Positions 43,464 to 53,706 of a DNA stretch of 64,000 nucleotides are shown here, piece after piece. The position numbers and the translations under genes are program-made. The notes below the pieces were generated by a model. The model worked only from the letters and a program-made list of their open reading frames with translations. It was not told where the DNA came from and searched no databases. Numbering within the stretch: the first letter of the stretch is position 1; each line of letters starts with the position of its first letter. Origin of the DNA: Ollibium composti (lineage in GTDB: Bacteria > Pseudomonadota > Alphaproteobacteria > Rhizobiales > Rhizobiaceae); assembly GCF_004801285.1 (NCBI RefSeq), contig NZ_SSNY01000006.1, positions 1-64,000 on the forward strand, given 5' to 3'.

Positions 43464-45764
43464 ATGCCGGACCGGATCGTCAGTTTCGTTATGAGCGGGG
43501 GCGTGGGCTCGCGGTTGTGGCCTCTCTCGCGCGAAGACAATCCCAAGCAGTTCCACGACCTTTCAGGCAATGGTTCGATGCTGGCCAGGACCGTGCGGCG
43601 GCTGAAGGCGTGGCCGGTCGGCGAGACGCCGATCTACCTGATCGCATCGGAGCGCCATGCTGATCGCATCATCTCCGACATCGCCCCCCTCGGCCTGAAC
43701 GGCGGCCGGCCGATCTTCGAACCGGTCGGGCGCAATACCGCTGCGGCCGTCGCCGTGGCGACGCTCCAGGCGATCCATGAACACGGCAGCGACGCGCTCG
43801 TGCTCGTCGTCCCTTCGGACCACGAGATATCGACCGAGCTGCAATTCTGGGAAACCGTCGAGGCGGGCAGGCCCGCCGCCGAGCGCGGAAACATCGTCGT
43901 GTTCGGCATCAGGCCGACGCATCCCGAAACCGGATACGGCTATATCGAGGTAACGGCAGAAGGCGGCGGCGTGGCAGCCGTGTCGCGCTTCGTCGAAAAG
44001 CCCGACATCGAAACGGCGCAACGCTACGTGTCCTCGGGACGGTTCTACTGGAATGCCGGCATCTTCCTGTTCCATGCCGGGACGATGCGCAGCGCGCTCG
44101 TCGAGTTCCGGCCGGACATCTGGGAAGCGGCGGAGCGGGCTTTCGGCGCCGCGCGAACCGATGTCTCCGGAATCTACCTGCCGCAAAGCTTCTATGCCGC
44201 CATCCCCTCGACCTCGATCGACTACGCGGTGATGGAACAGGCGCGCGATATCGCCATGGTCACGGCTTCCTTCCGCTGGAACGATCTCGGATCGTGGCAA
44301 TCGCTGCTCGAGGCGAGCCCGGCCGACGACGCCGGCAACGTCATGATGGGCGACATCGTGGCGCTGGATTGCGACAGCTGCTACCTCCGCAGCCAGGGCA
44401 GGCTGCTCACCGTTATCGGCATGAAGGACGCGGCGGTGGTGGCGACGCCGGACGCGGTGTTCGTCGCACCCGTCAGCCACAGCCAAAACGTCAAGAAGGT
44501 CGTCGAGCAGCTTGAGAAAAGCGGGCGCCTCGAAACAAAGTTCACGGCATCCGAAGACCGCGTCGTCGTCAGCGGCTCCTGGCGCAAGCGCGTCGAGCAC
44601 TGGCTGTTCGACGAAACACTGCCGCTATGGTCGACGGCGGGCGTCGACCACGTCCATGGCGGCTTCCACGAGGCGCTCGGGTTCGATACACGACCGCTCT
44701 GCAAGCCGAAGCGCATGCGCACCATGGCGCGCCAGATCTATGCGTTCGCGGTGGCCAAGGAGCGCGGCTGGAGCGGGCCGGCCGACAGTCTACTCGACCA
44801 CGGCATCGGCTTCATCGCCCGACATGGCCGCAGCGGCCGCGGCGGCTGGGTTCGCACCCTCCACACCGACGGCCGCGTGGCCGACCCGGCGGAGGACGCC
44901 TACGACCATTCCTGCGTGCTGCTCGCGCTTGCCCACGCGCATCGCTGCGGCCACCCGGATGCCCTGCGGCTGGCCGGCGAGACTTTCCAGTTCATCGACA
45001 CCCATCTGGAGGACAACAGCCTGAACGGCTTCCTCGAAGTCCCCGGCGGCGAGGACATGCACTTCTCCAATCCGCATATGCACATGCTGGAAGCCTTCCT
45101 CGCCTGGCACGCGATCACCGGCGAGCGCGCCTATCTGCGCCGGGCGGCACGCATCATCGATCTCTTCCGCTGCCATTTCTTCGACCAGGAAAGCTGGACG
45201 CTCGGCGAGCGTTTCAACGGCGAGTGGCAGCCTCTGCCGGGGGAGGACGGGCAATGGACCGAACCGGGGCACCATTTCGAATGGGCCTCGCTGCTCGTCG
45301 CCTTTTCGCTGGCGAGCGGCCAGAAGGACCTGGTGCCCTATGCGAGGAAACTCTATTCCTCGGCCATCGCCAGCGGGCTGAACCGCGCCACCGGCCTGGC
45401 CTACGGCGCGGTGACGCGCAACGGCACCCCGCTCGACCGCATCTCCCGGAGCTGGCCGCAATGCGAGGCGGTCAAGGCCGCCGCGGCGCTCGACGGCATC
45501 GGCGGACCGGACCTGAAGCCGGAGATCGAAGCGCGCGTCGCACGGCTGTTCAGATGGCATATCGATCCCGCTCCCATCGGCCTGTGGATGGACAGGATCG
45601 ACGAGCGCGGTAGGCCGGCGGCGACCGAGGTGCCGGCGAGCATCTTCTATCACCTGGTGACCGCGCTGATGCAGTATCTGGACAAGACGGCAGGACAGGT
45701 CGAGCCGTTCCCGGCGCGGATTCCGGAGAAGGATGCCGCGCAGGCCAATCGGGCCTACGCCTGA
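43464..45764 (+). CDS. Mannose-1-phosphate guanylyltransferase fused to an AGE/YihS-type sugar isomerase
   Basis: The 766-residue protein has two enzymatic parts. Residues 1 to about 350 are a GDP-mannose pyrophosphorylase: GGVGSRLWPLSREDNPKQF at 12-30, VVPSDHEI, FVEKPD and FYWNAGIFLF. From about 370 to 740 it is an alpha/alpha-barrel of the N-acylglucosamine 2-epimerase/mannose isomerase family (HVHGGFHEALGFDTR, EDAYDHSCVLLALAHA, HMHMLEAFLAW, GHHFEWASLLVAF). The usual cupin-type ManC isomerase domain is replaced by this AGE-like one. It could take fructose-6-phosphate to GDP-mannose with the mutase next door. GAGAGGG precedes the ATG. Confidence 0.9.
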   Translation: MPDRIVSFVMSGGVGSRLWPLSREDNPKQFHDLSGNGSMLARTVRRLKAWPVGETPIYLIASERHADRIISDIAPLGLNGGRPIFEPVGRNTAAAVAVATLQAIHEHGSDALVLVVPSDHEISTELQFWETVEAGRPAAERGNIVVFGIRPTHPETGYGYIEVTAEGGGVAAVSRFVEKPDIETAQRYVSSGRFYWNAGIFLFHAGTMRSALVEFRPDIWEAAERAFGAARTDVSGIYLPQSFYAAIPSTSIDYAVMEQARDIAMVTASFRWNDLGSWQSLLEASPADDAGNVMMGDIVALDCDSCYLRSQGRLLTVIGMKDAAVVATPDAVFVAPVSHSQNVKKVVEQLEKSGRLETKFTASEDRVVVSGSWRKRVEHWLFDETLPLWSTAGVDHVHGGFHEALGFDTRPLCKPKRMRTMARQIYAFAVAKERGWSGPADSLLDHGIGFIARHGRSGRGGWVRTLHTDGRVADPAEDAYDHSCVLLALAHAHRCGHPDALRLAGETFQFIDTHLEDNSLNGFLEVPGGEDMHFSNPHMHMLEAFLAWHAITGERAYLRRAARIIDLFRCHFFDQESWTLGERFNGEWQPLPGEDGQWTEPGHHFEWASLLVAFSLASGQKDLVPYARKLYSSAIASGLNRATGLAYGAVTRNGTPLDRISRSWPQCEAVKAAAALDGIGGPDLKPEIEARVARLFRWHIDPAPIGLWMDRIDERGRPAATEVPASIFYHLVTALMQYLDKTAGQVEPFPARIPEKDAAQANRAYA

Positions 45765-45787
45765 CCCGAAGCGGCCGCGCGTCTGCG

Positions 45788-47653
45788 CTACATGCCGTCG
45801 TCGACGCGAACGAGATGGCCGGGCGCCACCTCGTCGTAGCGCCGCGTCGGCGTGACATAGCCGAGCGGCCGGACGGGGCTTTTCAGTTCGTCCACGCTGA
45901 GGTTTCGCCTGATGCCGCGCCGTGCGGGGTCAGGCACCGGCACGGCTGCCATCAGCTTCTTCGTATAGGAATGCCGGGGGTTGGAAAACACCGCCTCGCG
46001 CGGGCCGATCTCGACGATTTCGCCGAGATACATCACCGCCACGCGGTGGCTGACGCGCTCGACCACCGCCATGTCGTGCGAGATGAACAAGAAGGCGAGC
46101 TTCAGGCTCTGTTGCAGGTCCATCAGAAGGTTACAGACCTGCGCCTTGATCGACACGTCGAGCGCCGACACGCTTTCATCGGCGACGATCACCTTGGGAT
46201 CGAGCGCAAGCGCCCGGGCGATGCAGATGCGCTGCCGCTGGCCGCCGGAGAATTCGTGCGGGTAGCGCTTCATCATGTCGGGGCTGAGGCCCACGCGCTT
46301 CAGAAGGTCCGCCGCCTTCTCGCGCGCCTCTGACCCCCTCGCCAGCCCATGCTCGACGATCGGCTCGGCCACCGTCGCGCCGACGCTCATGCGCGGATTG
46401 AGGCTGGCGAAGGGATCCTGGAAGATCATCTGGATCGAGCGACGGGTCCGCCGCATGGCGGCGGTGTCGAGGGTCAGCACATCCTGCCCGTCCAGCAGGA
46501 CGGTACCGGCGTTCGGCTGGACAAGCCGGGTGATGGAACGGCCGGTCGTCGACTTGCCGCAACCGGATTCGCCGACGAGCGACAGCGTCTCGCCCTGCGC
46601 GAGATCGAAGGAGACGTTCTCCACTGCATGGACGGCGCCGACCTTGCGCCCCAGCACCCCGCCCAGCACATCGAAGCGGGTGGTCAGGTTCCTCACGTCC
46701 AGCACCGGGGCGCCGCGCTCGACCGTATCGGCTACCTCCGACGGTTCGCTACGCAAGCCCGTCTCGACATCGACGATGGGGAAACGCAGCGGCCACGAAT
46801 GGCCGGCCATCGAACCGAGCCGCGGCACGGCCGACAACAGCGCGCGGGTGTAGGGCTGGCGGCCGTTGCGGAAGATGTCTTCCGTCGCGCCCGTCTCGAT
46901 CGCCTCGCCCCGGTACATGACGATAGTGCGATCGGCGATCTCGGCGACCACACCCATGTCGTGCGTGATGAACAGGACCGACATGCCCTCCTCTTCCTGC
47001 AGCACCTTGATCAGGTCGAGGATCTGGCCCTGGATGGTGACATCGAGCGCCGTGGTCGGCTCATCGGCGATCAGCAGGCGCGGCCGGCTCGCCAGCGCCA
47101 TAGCGATCATGACGCGCTGGCGCATGCCGCCGGAGAACTGGTGCGGATAGTCGTCGAAACGCGAAGCGGCGTTGGGGATGCGCACCTTTTCCAGAAGCCG
47201 CACCGTCTCGGCCCGCGCCTCGGCCTTGGCGATTTCGCCGTGGCAGGTCAGCGCCTCGGAGATCTGCCGGCCGATGGTGAAGACCGGGTTCAGGCTGGTC
47301 ATCGGTTCCTGGAAGATCATCGCGGCATCCTTGCCGCGCACCTGCCGCATCTCCTTGTCGGACAGCGCCAGCAAGTCCTTACCGTTGAGCAAAATGGAGC
47401 CCTCGATGCGGCTCGACCCCTTGGCGAGCAGCCGCATGACCGACAGCGAAGTCACGCTCTTGCCCGAACCGCTTTCGCCGACGATGGCGACGGTCTCTCC
47501 GGGCATGACGTCGAAGGAGACATCCTTCACCACCGTCTTCCAGTCGCCGTCGACGCGGAAGGCAGTGGTCAGCCCACGCACCGAGAGGACCGGCTCAGCG
47601 GCTGAGGATGAAGCACCTGCGGCCGAAACCCTGCTCGTAAGTACGTCGCTCAT
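45788..47653 (-). CDS. Oligopeptide-type ABC transporter ATPase, two nucleotide-binding domains fused
   Basis: The 621-residue protein joins a DppD-like and a DppF-like ATPase. Half one has Walker [11 protein letters not shown], signature FSGGMRQRV and Walker [12 protein letters not shown]. Half two has [28 protein letters not shown] and [10 protein letters not shown]. Each half ends with the oligopeptide-type C-terminal region. It powers the permeases encoded upstream. Such fusions occur in GsiA, the glutathione importer ATPase. The ATG at 47653 follows GGAACGGATGG. It is the last gene of the operon. Confidence 0.9.
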   Translation of the reverse strand: MSDVLTSRVSAAGASSSAAEPVLSVRGLTTAFRVDGDWKTVVKDVSFDVMPGETVAIVGESGSGKSVTSLSVMRLLAKGSSRIEGSILLNGKDLLALSDKEMRQVRGKDAAMIFQEPMTSLNPVFTIGRQISEALTCHGEIAKAEARAETVRLLEKVRIPNAASRFDDYPHQFSGGMRQRVMIAMALASRPRLLIADEPTTALDVTIQGQILDLIKVLQEEEGMSVLFITHDMGVVAEIADRTIVMYRGEAIETGATEDIFRNGRQPYTRALLSAVPRLGSMAGHSWPLRFPIVDVETGLRSEPSEVADTVERGAPVLDVRNLTTRFDVLGGVLGRKVGAVHAVENVSFDLAQGETLSLVGESGCGKSTTGRSITRLVQPNAGTVLLDGQDVLTLDTAAMRRTRRSIQMIFQDPFASLNPRMSVGATVAEPIVEHGLARGSEAREKAADLLKRVGLSPDMMKRYPHEFSGGQRQRICIARALALDPKVIVADESVSALDVSIKAQVCNLLMDLQQSLKLAFLFISHDMAVVERVSHRVAVMYLGEIVEIGPREAVFSNPRHSYTKKLMAAVPVPDPARRGIRRNLSVDELKSPVRPLGYVTPTRRYDEVAPGHLVRVDDGM

Positions 47654-47690
47654 CGCACCATCCGTTCCGGCTCCGATGCCATAGGGGCCC

Positions 47691-48446
47691 TCATGTTTTC
47701 GGCGGCGTGGCGAAGGAGGCCGAAGGCCGCCCCGTCGCGATGCGTTCGGCTTCGAGCGCGGCGATCTTCTCGTCGATCTCGCGCCGGTCGATGAGGCCGC
47801 TCGGATTGCGCCGCGTCGCCATCGTCTCGGCGACGTGAAGATAGCGTTCCTGGGCGACCGCATAGAGCCGGCGCAGTTCCGCCAGCGGGTCTGCATGGTC
47901 GTCGGCGTTGAGGCGAAGCCATGCATAGTCCTGGTCGCGATAGACGACGAGCGCCGCCGACTGCCGGCCGCGCTTGTCGCCGCCGGCATCCTCGCCCGCC
48001 TGCATGGCTTCGAGCAGGCGCTCGGCGAAAGGTTTCGACGCTGCCTTGCGGTAGGTCGCCAGCGTTTGCGCAATGACCTGCGGCCCCGCCAGCATGTTGC
48101 CGGCCACCGATATGTCCTCCTCGACCAGATGACCGGCCCAGTCGATGCACTGCGCGCCGGTGAAGGCGGCGTTGCGCCCGGTCGCGTCGACCAGGTGCAT
48201 CTGCCGCTGGTCACGGCCTTCGTCGCGTGCGGTCAGCTCAGCCACGACGGCCTTCGGCTCCTTGCCCATCGCCAGCGCCGCCAGTCCGTCGACGCCGTAG
48301 AGCGGATTGACGAAGGCCTGCGTCGCGACGGCACCGACGCCGCCGCGAATGTGGGGCACGATGCCGCCGACGGCGAAGAAGCGGCTGGCGACGGCGACGC
48401 CGAGATGGCCGGTGGCGGGGTCGCGGGCGACAATGGACCAGGTCAT
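47691..48446 (-). CDS. DUF1028 protein (Ntn-hydrolase-like)
   Basis: The 251-residue protein starts TWSIVARDPATGHLGVAVAS, the hallmark of DUF1028, and continues with PHIRGGVGAVATQAFVNPLY. The family has an Ntn-hydrolase-like fold and is usually found near peptide or amino-acid catabolic genes; its reaction is not established. A variable C-terminal part of about 100 residues may bind small peptides. It lies 2 bases after the gamma-glutamyltransferase and 37 bases before the ATPase, so it is part of the same operon and probably processes the imported peptide or its products. Confidence 0.85.
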   Translation of the reverse strand: MTWSIVARDPATGHLGVAVASRFFAVGGIVPHIRGGVGAVATQAFVNPLYGVDGLAALAMGKEPKAVVAELTARDEGRDQRQMHLVDATGRNAAFTGAQCIDWAGHLVEEDISVAGNMLAGPQVIAQTLATYRKAASKPFAERLLEAMQAGEDAGGDKRGRQSAALVVYRDQDYAWLRLNADDHADPLAELRRLYAVAQERYLHVAETMATRRNPSGLIDRREIDEKIAALEAERIATGRPSASFATPPKT

Positions 48447-48448
48447 CG

Positions 48449-50233
48449 CTACCGCCCCACCGCATAGGCCTGCATCAGGCGCGGCGTCGCTGCGGCGCGC
48501 AGCAGACCGTCGGCGTCGCGCCTGGCGGCGGTGAGCCGGCCGATGGTCCACGGGTCGGACACGGTCAGCCGGTGGCCCTTGACCTTGAGCGCGTCCAGCA
48601 CCGGCTCGCCGAAATTCGCCTCGGCGATCAGGCTGCCCGGCTCGCGGGTGCGCGGATAGAAGGAGGCCGGGAAATGCGCGGTGTGAAACAGCGGCATGTC
48701 GATGGCTTCCTGAAGGTTCAGGCCGTGATGGACATGGCGCAGGAAGAAGGACAATTGCCACTGTTCCTGCTGGTCGCCGCCCGGCGTGCCGAAGGCGAGT
48801 GTCGGGCGGCCTTGGTAAAGCCCGAGCGACGGGGTGAGCGTCGTGCGCGGCCTTTTCCCCGGCTCCAGCGAGGTCGGCAGGCCGGGCGTCAGCCAGAACA
48901 TCTGGGCGCGCGTGTTGAGGCAGAAACCGAGGCCGGGAATGGTCGGCGAGGATTGCAGCCAGCCGCCGGACGGCGTCACCGACACCATGTTGCCTTCGCG
49001 GTCGATGACGTCGATATGGACGGTGTCACCGCGCTTTTCCGACAGATGCGCCATGGTCGGTTCGTAGACTGCGCCGGTCTGCGAGTCGGCGTCGAGCAGC
49101 TTCATCGTCAGGTCAAACTGCTTTTCGAAGCCGGGCACCTTGCCGGGGCGCAGATCGAGCGAGGCCCTGTCCGTGATGAGTTTCCGGCGCTGGTCGGCAT
49201 AGGCATCCGACAGCAGGTACTCTATCGGCACGTCGCTGAAATTCGGATCGCCGTAGTAGACGTCGCGGTCGGCGAAGGCGAGCTTCATCGCCTCGGCGAC
49301 GGTGTGGACGAAGTCGGCGCCGGCAGAGTCCATGGCGCCGATGTCGAAGCCTTTCAGCAGCGACAGGCATTGCAAAAGCACTGGCGCCTGTCCCCATGGC
49401 CCGACCTTGGCCACCGTCCAGTCGTGGTAATCGTAGGTCAGCGGCTCCTCGATCGTCGCAGACCAGCCCGCCATGTCATCGGCACTCAGCACGCCCTTGT
49501 GGCGGCTGCCGCTCGCGTCCATCACTTCCGCCTTGTCGAGATAGGCCTGGATCGCCTCGGCGACGAAGCCGCGATAGAAGGCGTCGCGCGCCGCATCGAT
49601 GCCGGCCTCCCTCCCCTTCTTCGCCTCCGCCTCGGCGACGATGCGCTTCCACGTCTCTGCAAGAACCGGGTTCTTCACATTGGAGTGCGGCGCCGGCGCC
49701 GAACCGCCCGGCAGCCATGTCGCGAAGGAAGTCGGCCACTCCTTCTCGAAGAACTCGGCCATGCCGGCGATGGTGGCGGCGACGCGCGGCAGCACCGGAT
49801 GGCCTTGCTCGGCGTAATAGATCGCCGGCTCCAGCACATCGCGCACGCTCATCGTGCCGTAGTCGCGCAGCATCAGCATCCAGCCGTCGAAGGAGCCGGG
49901 AATGACGGTGGCGAGCAGCCCGTCGCCGGGGATCATCGACAGGCCGTCGGCCTTATAGTGCTCGATGGTGGCGCCGGCGGGCGCCGGCCCCTGCGCGCAG
50001 ATGACCTCGACCTTGTCCTTCTTCTTCGAGTAGACCAGCGCCGGCATGTCGCCGCCCGGCCCGACCAGATGCGGCTCGACGATCTGCAGGACGAAAGCCG
50101 TCGCCACCGCCGCGTCGAACGCGTTGCCGCCCTTCTCCAATATGCTCATGCCGACCGCCGAGGCGATCCAGTGGGTGGAGGCGACGACACCGAAGGTTCC
50201 GAGGATTTCGGGGCGGGTGGTGAAGGCTGGCAT
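48449..50233 (-). CDS. Gamma-glutamyltransferase family protein
   Basis: The 594-residue Ntn hydrolase would cleave gamma-glutamyl bonds, as in glutathione, or transfer the group. N-terminal GGNAFDAAVATAFVLQIVEP and VGPGGDMPALVY belong to the large subunit. The self-processing Thr is probably in KRGDTVHIDVIDREGN near residue 390. PSGGWLQSSPT and FGTPGGDQQEQWQ belong to the small subunit. No signal peptide is seen, so action in the cytoplasm is likely. The usual TTH processing site reads DTVH, as in the YwrD-like branch. The ATG at 50233 is used rather than an upstream TTG. Confidence 0.88.
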   Translation of the reverse strand: MPAFTTRPEILGTFGVVASTHWIASAVGMSILEKGGNAFDAAVATAFVLQIVEPHLVGPGGDMPALVYSKKKDKVEVICAQGPAPAGATIEHYKADGLSMIPGDGLLATVIPGSFDGWMLMLRDYGTMSVRDVLEPAIYYAEQGHPVLPRVAATIAGMAEFFEKEWPTSFATWLPGGSAPAPHSNVKNPVLAETWKRIVAEAEAKKGREAGIDAARDAFYRGFVAEAIQAYLDKAEVMDASGSRHKGVLSADDMAGWSATIEEPLTYDYHDWTVAKVGPWGQAPVLLQCLSLLKGFDIGAMDSAGADFVHTVAEAMKLAFADRDVYYGDPNFSDVPIEYLLSDAYADQRRKLITDRASLDLRPGKVPGFEKQFDLTMKLLDADSQTGAVYEPTMAHLSEKRGDTVHIDVIDREGNMVSVTPSGGWLQSSPTIPGLGFCLNTRAQMFWLTPGLPTSLEPGKRPRTTLTPSLGLYQGRPTLAFGTPGGDQQEQWQLSFFLRHVHHGLNLQEAIDMPLFHTAHFPASFYPRTREPGSLIAEANFGEPVLDALKVKGHRLTVSDPWTIGRLTAARRDADGLLRAAATPRLMQAYAVGR

Positions 50234-50257
50234 TCTCAAATTGTCCTTTTCAGAAAA

Positions 50258-51133
50258 TCACGCTTCACGCGGATCGAGCGCGTCGCGCAGGCCGTCACCC
50301 AGAAGGTTGAAGCCGATGACGACAAGGAAGATCGCCACCCCCGGCCACATCGCCATCCAGGGCGCCTGCGACAGGTAGTTCTTGGCAACGTTGAGCATCG
50401 AGCCCCAGCTTGGCGCCGGCGGCTGCTGGCCGAGACCGAGGAAGGAAAGGCTCGCTTCGGCGATGATGGCAGTGGCGATCGTCAGCGTCGCCTGCACGAG
50501 GATCGGCGCGAAGACGTTGGGCAGGATGTAGCGCAGGATGATCGAGGAATGCCTGAGGCCGATCGAGCGCGCGCCCTCCACATAGTCCTCGGTCTTGACC
50601 GAAAGCACCTGCCCGCGGGTGAGGCGGATGAACACCGGCATCGCCGACAGGCCGATGGCGATCATGGCGTTGGTCAGGCTGGGGCCGAGGAAGGCGGCGA
50701 GCGCGATGGCCGTGATCAGGAAGGGCATCGCCAGGAACGCCTCGGTGACGCGCGAGATGATCTGGTCGGTCCAGCCGCCGAAATAGCCGGAGATCAGGCC
50801 GAACGGAACGCCGATGGCCACCGCGATGCCGACCGAGACGACGCCGGCCAGCAGCGAGGCCTGCGCGCCCCAGATCATGCGCGAGAGGATGTCGCGGCCG
50901 ATGTCGTCGGTGCCCAGCCAGTGCATCGCTGACGGTGCCTTGCGGATCGCCGACCAGCTGGTCGCGTTCGGGTCGGGGATCGGCAGCAGCGGCGCCAGAA
51001 CGGCGAGCAGCGTGAAGAAGGCGATGATGACAAGCCCGACGAGCGCGCCCTTGTTCGCCTTCAGCTTGCGCCAGGCGCGGCTCGGCGAACGCTGGCCGGT
51101 GGCCGACAGATCGACCTGTTCGAGCGCGGTCAA
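50258..51133 (-). CDS. Oligopeptide-type ABC transporter permease (DppC/OppC type)
   Basis: The 291-residue protein has an N-terminal OppC-N helix (residues about 25-45), the HWLGTDDIGRDILSRMIWGA motif, and the EAA loop (DYVEGARSIGLRHSSIILRY). About six membrane helices are expected. The start is a TTG at 51133 that overlaps the TGA of the DppB-type gene (TTGA), so translation is coupled. With the neighbour it forms the import channel for small peptides. The gamma-glutamyltransferase gene follows after 24 bases. Confidence 0.9.
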   Translation of the reverse strand: MTALEQVDLSATGQRSPSRAWRKLKANKGALVGLVIIAFFTLLAVLAPLLPIPDPNATSWSAIRKAPSAMHWLGTDDIGRDILSRMIWGAQASLLAGVVSVGIAVAIGVPFGLISGYFGGWTDQIISRVTEAFLAMPFLITAIALAAFLGPSLTNAMIAIGLSAMPVFIRLTRGQVLSVKTEDYVEGARSIGLRHSSIILRYILPNVFAPILVQATLTIATAIIAEASLSFLGLGQQPPAPSWGSMLNVAKNYLSQAPWMAMWPGVAIFLVVIGFNLLGDGLRDALDPREA

Positions 51134-52077
51134 AGGGCGGCCCTCATGCGCGGGTTGAGCAGCACGTATAGTACGTCGGCGATCAGGTTCATGACGATGA
51201 AGCCGACCGCCGTGCACAGCACCACGCCCTGCACCACGGCATAATCGCGGGTGAAGACGGCATCGACGATGAGCTTGCCGAAGCCGGGGATGGTGAAGAT
51301 CTGTTCCGTCAGCACCGCGCCGGCGAGTAACTCGCCGAACAGCAATGCGCTCAGCGTCACGATCGGCAGCACGGCGTTGCGGAAAGAATGTTCCAGCACC
51401 ACCGCCCATTCCGACAGGCCCTTGGCGCGGGCGGTGCGGATATAGTCGGCGCTCAGCACCGACAGCATGGCCGAGCGGGTGTGGCGCATCAAGGTGGCGG
51501 CGAGCGCGTTGCCGAGCACGAAGGCCGGCATCAGCATCGTCTGGATCGAGCGCAGCGGGTCGTCGAAGAAAGGCTGGTAGCCGGAGGCGGGCAGCCAGCC
51601 GAGCTTCACCGAAACCAGCAGGATCAGCATGATGCCGAGCCAGAAGTTGGGGATCGACAGGCCGGACAGCGCGACCACATTGGCGATGTAGTCGAGCGCG
51701 GTGTTCTTCTTTACCGCCGCCAGAATGCCCATCGGGATGCCGATGACGAAGGCGAAGATGATCGACATCACCGCAAGCTGGATGGTGACCGGCAGCTTGT
51801 CGCCGATCAGCTTCAGTACCGGCTGGTTGGTCTTCAGCGAAATGCCGAGGTCGCCCTGCAGCGCCGAACCGACCCAGCGGATGTACTGCACCGGCACCGG
51901 ATCGTTGAGGTGGTATTTTTCGCGCAGGTATTCGATCGTCTGCGGGTCGCGATCCTCGCCGGCAAGCGCCAGCACCGGGTCGCCCGGAAGCAGCTTCTGC
52001 AACGAGAAGACGAAGATCGAGATGATCAGCAGCGTCGGGATGGCGACCAGCACGCGCTTGCCGATGTAGCTGTACAT
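51130..52077 (-). CDS. Oligopeptide-type ABC transporter permease (DppB/OppB type)
   Basis: The 315-residue membrane protein starts YIGKRVLVAIPTLLIISIFV and has the family features LLPGDPVLALAGEDRDPQTI, GDLGISL and the EAA loop (DYIRTARAKGLSEWAVVLEH). It pairs with the DppC-type permease. The gene follows the binding-protein gene after 71 bases, a gap seen often after an abundant binding protein. The ATG at 52077 fits the family start. Confidence 0.9.
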   Translation of the reverse strand: MYSYIGKRVLVAIPTLLIISIFVFSLQKLLPGDPVLALAGEDRDPQTIEYLREKYHLNDPVPVQYIRWVGSALQGDLGISLKTNQPVLKLIGDKLPVTIQLAVMSIIFAFVIGIPMGILAAVKKNTALDYIANVVALSGLSIPNFWLGIMLILLVSVKLGWLPASGYQPFFDDPLRSIQTMLMPAFVLGNALAATLMRHTRSAMLSVLSADYIRTARAKGLSEWAVVLEHSFRNAVLPIVTLSALLFGELLAGAVLTEQIFTIPGFGKLIVDAVFTRDYAVVQGVVLCTAVGFIVMNLIADVLYVLLNPRMRAAL

Positions 52078-52148
52078 GATGGTCTTCCCGAGCGCGAGGT
52101 TCCGGGGAAGCGGCGCCGGCCAATGCCCGGCGCCGCCGATGCGAAAGG

Positions 52149-53651
52149 TCAGTCGGCCTTCTTCACGCCGGCGAGCCGGATCATGCCGTCGGGATAGGGC
52201 ACGAAGCCGGTGACCTTCTTGTTCATCGCCCAAATCCACGACTGATGACCGATCCATGTCATCGGCATGTCGTCCTGGATGATGGCCATGGCGGCATCGT
52301 ATTTCTGCTTGCGCACGGCCTCGTCGGGCGCCTCGCGCGCCGCATTCAGCAGCTTGTCCACCTCCGGATTGCAGTATTTGGAATCGTTCAGCGCCGCCTT
52401 GCAGGTCAGGAACTGGTGGATGTTGCCGTCCGGATCAGCGCGGCCCGACCAGTCGGCGCGGCCGACCTGATAGTTACCGGCGGTCATCTCGTCGAGCAGC
52501 GTGGTGAATTCCGTCGCCTTGAGGCTGACGTCGAAGCCGGCCTCCGCCACCATCGACTGGACGATCTGCATCATCTGCATGACGACGGGATTGTTGGTGA
52601 CGATCATCTCCACCGGAACCCGGTCGAAGCCGGCCTCCTTGACTAGTGCCTTGGCTTTCTCGATATCGCGGGCGGGAACGGGGAAGTCCTTGTCGAACCA
52701 TGAGCTTTGCGGGTTGAAGGGCTGGTTGCCGGCGACCGAGGTGCCTTCATAGACGATCTGGTTGGCCGCCTCGCGGTCGATCGCCAGCGAGAAGGCCTGG
52801 CGCAGGCGCTTGTCCTTGCCGATCGGCGTGGTGGCCTTGTCGCCGACGTTGAAATAGATGCCGAGCCAGCCGAGGTTGACGACGCTCTGATAGGATAGAT
52901 TGGCGTCGGCCTTGACGGCGGCCGCGTCGCTCGCCGCCAGCCGCTCGATCATGTCGAGGTCGCCGGCACGCAGGTTGGCGAGCCGCACGGTGGTGTCGGG
53001 AATCGGCAGGTAGGTCACCTTGTCGATGAAGATGTTGTCCTTGTTCCAGTAGTCCTGGAACTTCTCCAGCACGATGCGGTCCTGCTGCACGCGCTCGACG
53101 AACTTGAACGGGCCGGAGCAGACCGGCTTGTTGCCGAAATTCGTGCCCTCCGCTTTGGCCGCCGTCGGCGAGATCATCATGCCGGCGCGGTCGGAGAGCG
53201 TGGCGAGCAAGGTCACGTCCGGGCTCTTCAGCGTGAACTTGACCTCGTATTCGCCGTTCGCCTCGACCTTCTCGACCGACTTCAATTCGCTCTTGCGCTT
53301 GGATTCCGGCAGCGTCATCGAGCGGGTCACGTCATAAACCACGGCGTCGGCATTGAAGGGTGTGCCGTCGTGGAACTTGACGCCTTCGCGCAGCTTCATG
53401 GTCAGCACCTTGCCGTCGTCCGACCACGCCCATTCGGTGGCGAGTTGCGGCACGATCTTCAGGTCCGGCGACAGGTCCACCAGCTTGTCGCACAGCGCCG
53501 TATAGACGATGCGGCCGACGAAGGTCTGCGACTGTGCAGGATCGAGAATGTCGGCGTCGTCCTGCAGGCCGATCTTCAGTTCGGCGGCAGTGGCCGGAAG
53601 CGCGAGCAGCGCCCCCGCCATCAACGCAGGCAAGAATTTAGCGATCTTCAT
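52149..53651 (-). CDS. Oligopeptide-type ABC transporter substrate-binding protein (SBP_bac_5)
   Basis: The 500-residue periplasmic protein has a Sec signal (residues 1-22, cut near PATAAEL), and SBP_bac_5 features such as LATEWAWSDDGKVLTMKLRE, GVKFHDGTPFNADAVVYDV and LRQAFSLAIDRE. It delivers short peptides to the permeases. Co-location with a gamma-glutamyltransferase suggests glutathione or other gamma-glutamyl peptides, which is inference. The ATG at 53651 follows GGGAGGAG. It is the first transport gene after the GntR regulator. Confidence 0.9.
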   Translation of the reverse strand: MKIAKFLPALMAGALLALPATAAELKIGLQDDADILDPAQSQTFVGRIVYTALCDKLVDLSPDLKIVPQLATEWAWSDDGKVLTMKLREGVKFHDGTPFNADAVVYDVTRSMTLPESKRKSELKSVEKVEANGEYEVKFTLKSPDVTLLATLSDRAGMMISPTAAKAEGTNFGNKPVCSGPFKFVERVQQDRIVLEKFQDYWNKDNIFIDKVTYLPIPDTTVRLANLRAGDLDMIERLAASDAAAVKADANLSYQSVVNLGWLGIYFNVGDKATTPIGKDKRLRQAFSLAIDREAANQIVYEGTSVAGNQPFNPQSSWFDKDFPVPARDIEKAKALVKEAGFDRVPVEMIVTNNPVVMQMMQIVQSMVAEAGFDVSLKATEFTTLLDEMTAGNYQVGRADWSGRADPDGNIHQFLTCKAALNDSKYCNPEVDKLLNAAREAPDEAVRKQKYDAAMAIIQDDMPMTWIGHQSWIWAMNKKVTGFVPYPDGMIRLAGVKKAD

Positions 53652-53706
53652 GTCTTTCTCCTCCCTATGTTTGTGCAATGGCGCCTGTCGTGACGCCTTG
53701 TTTTCG

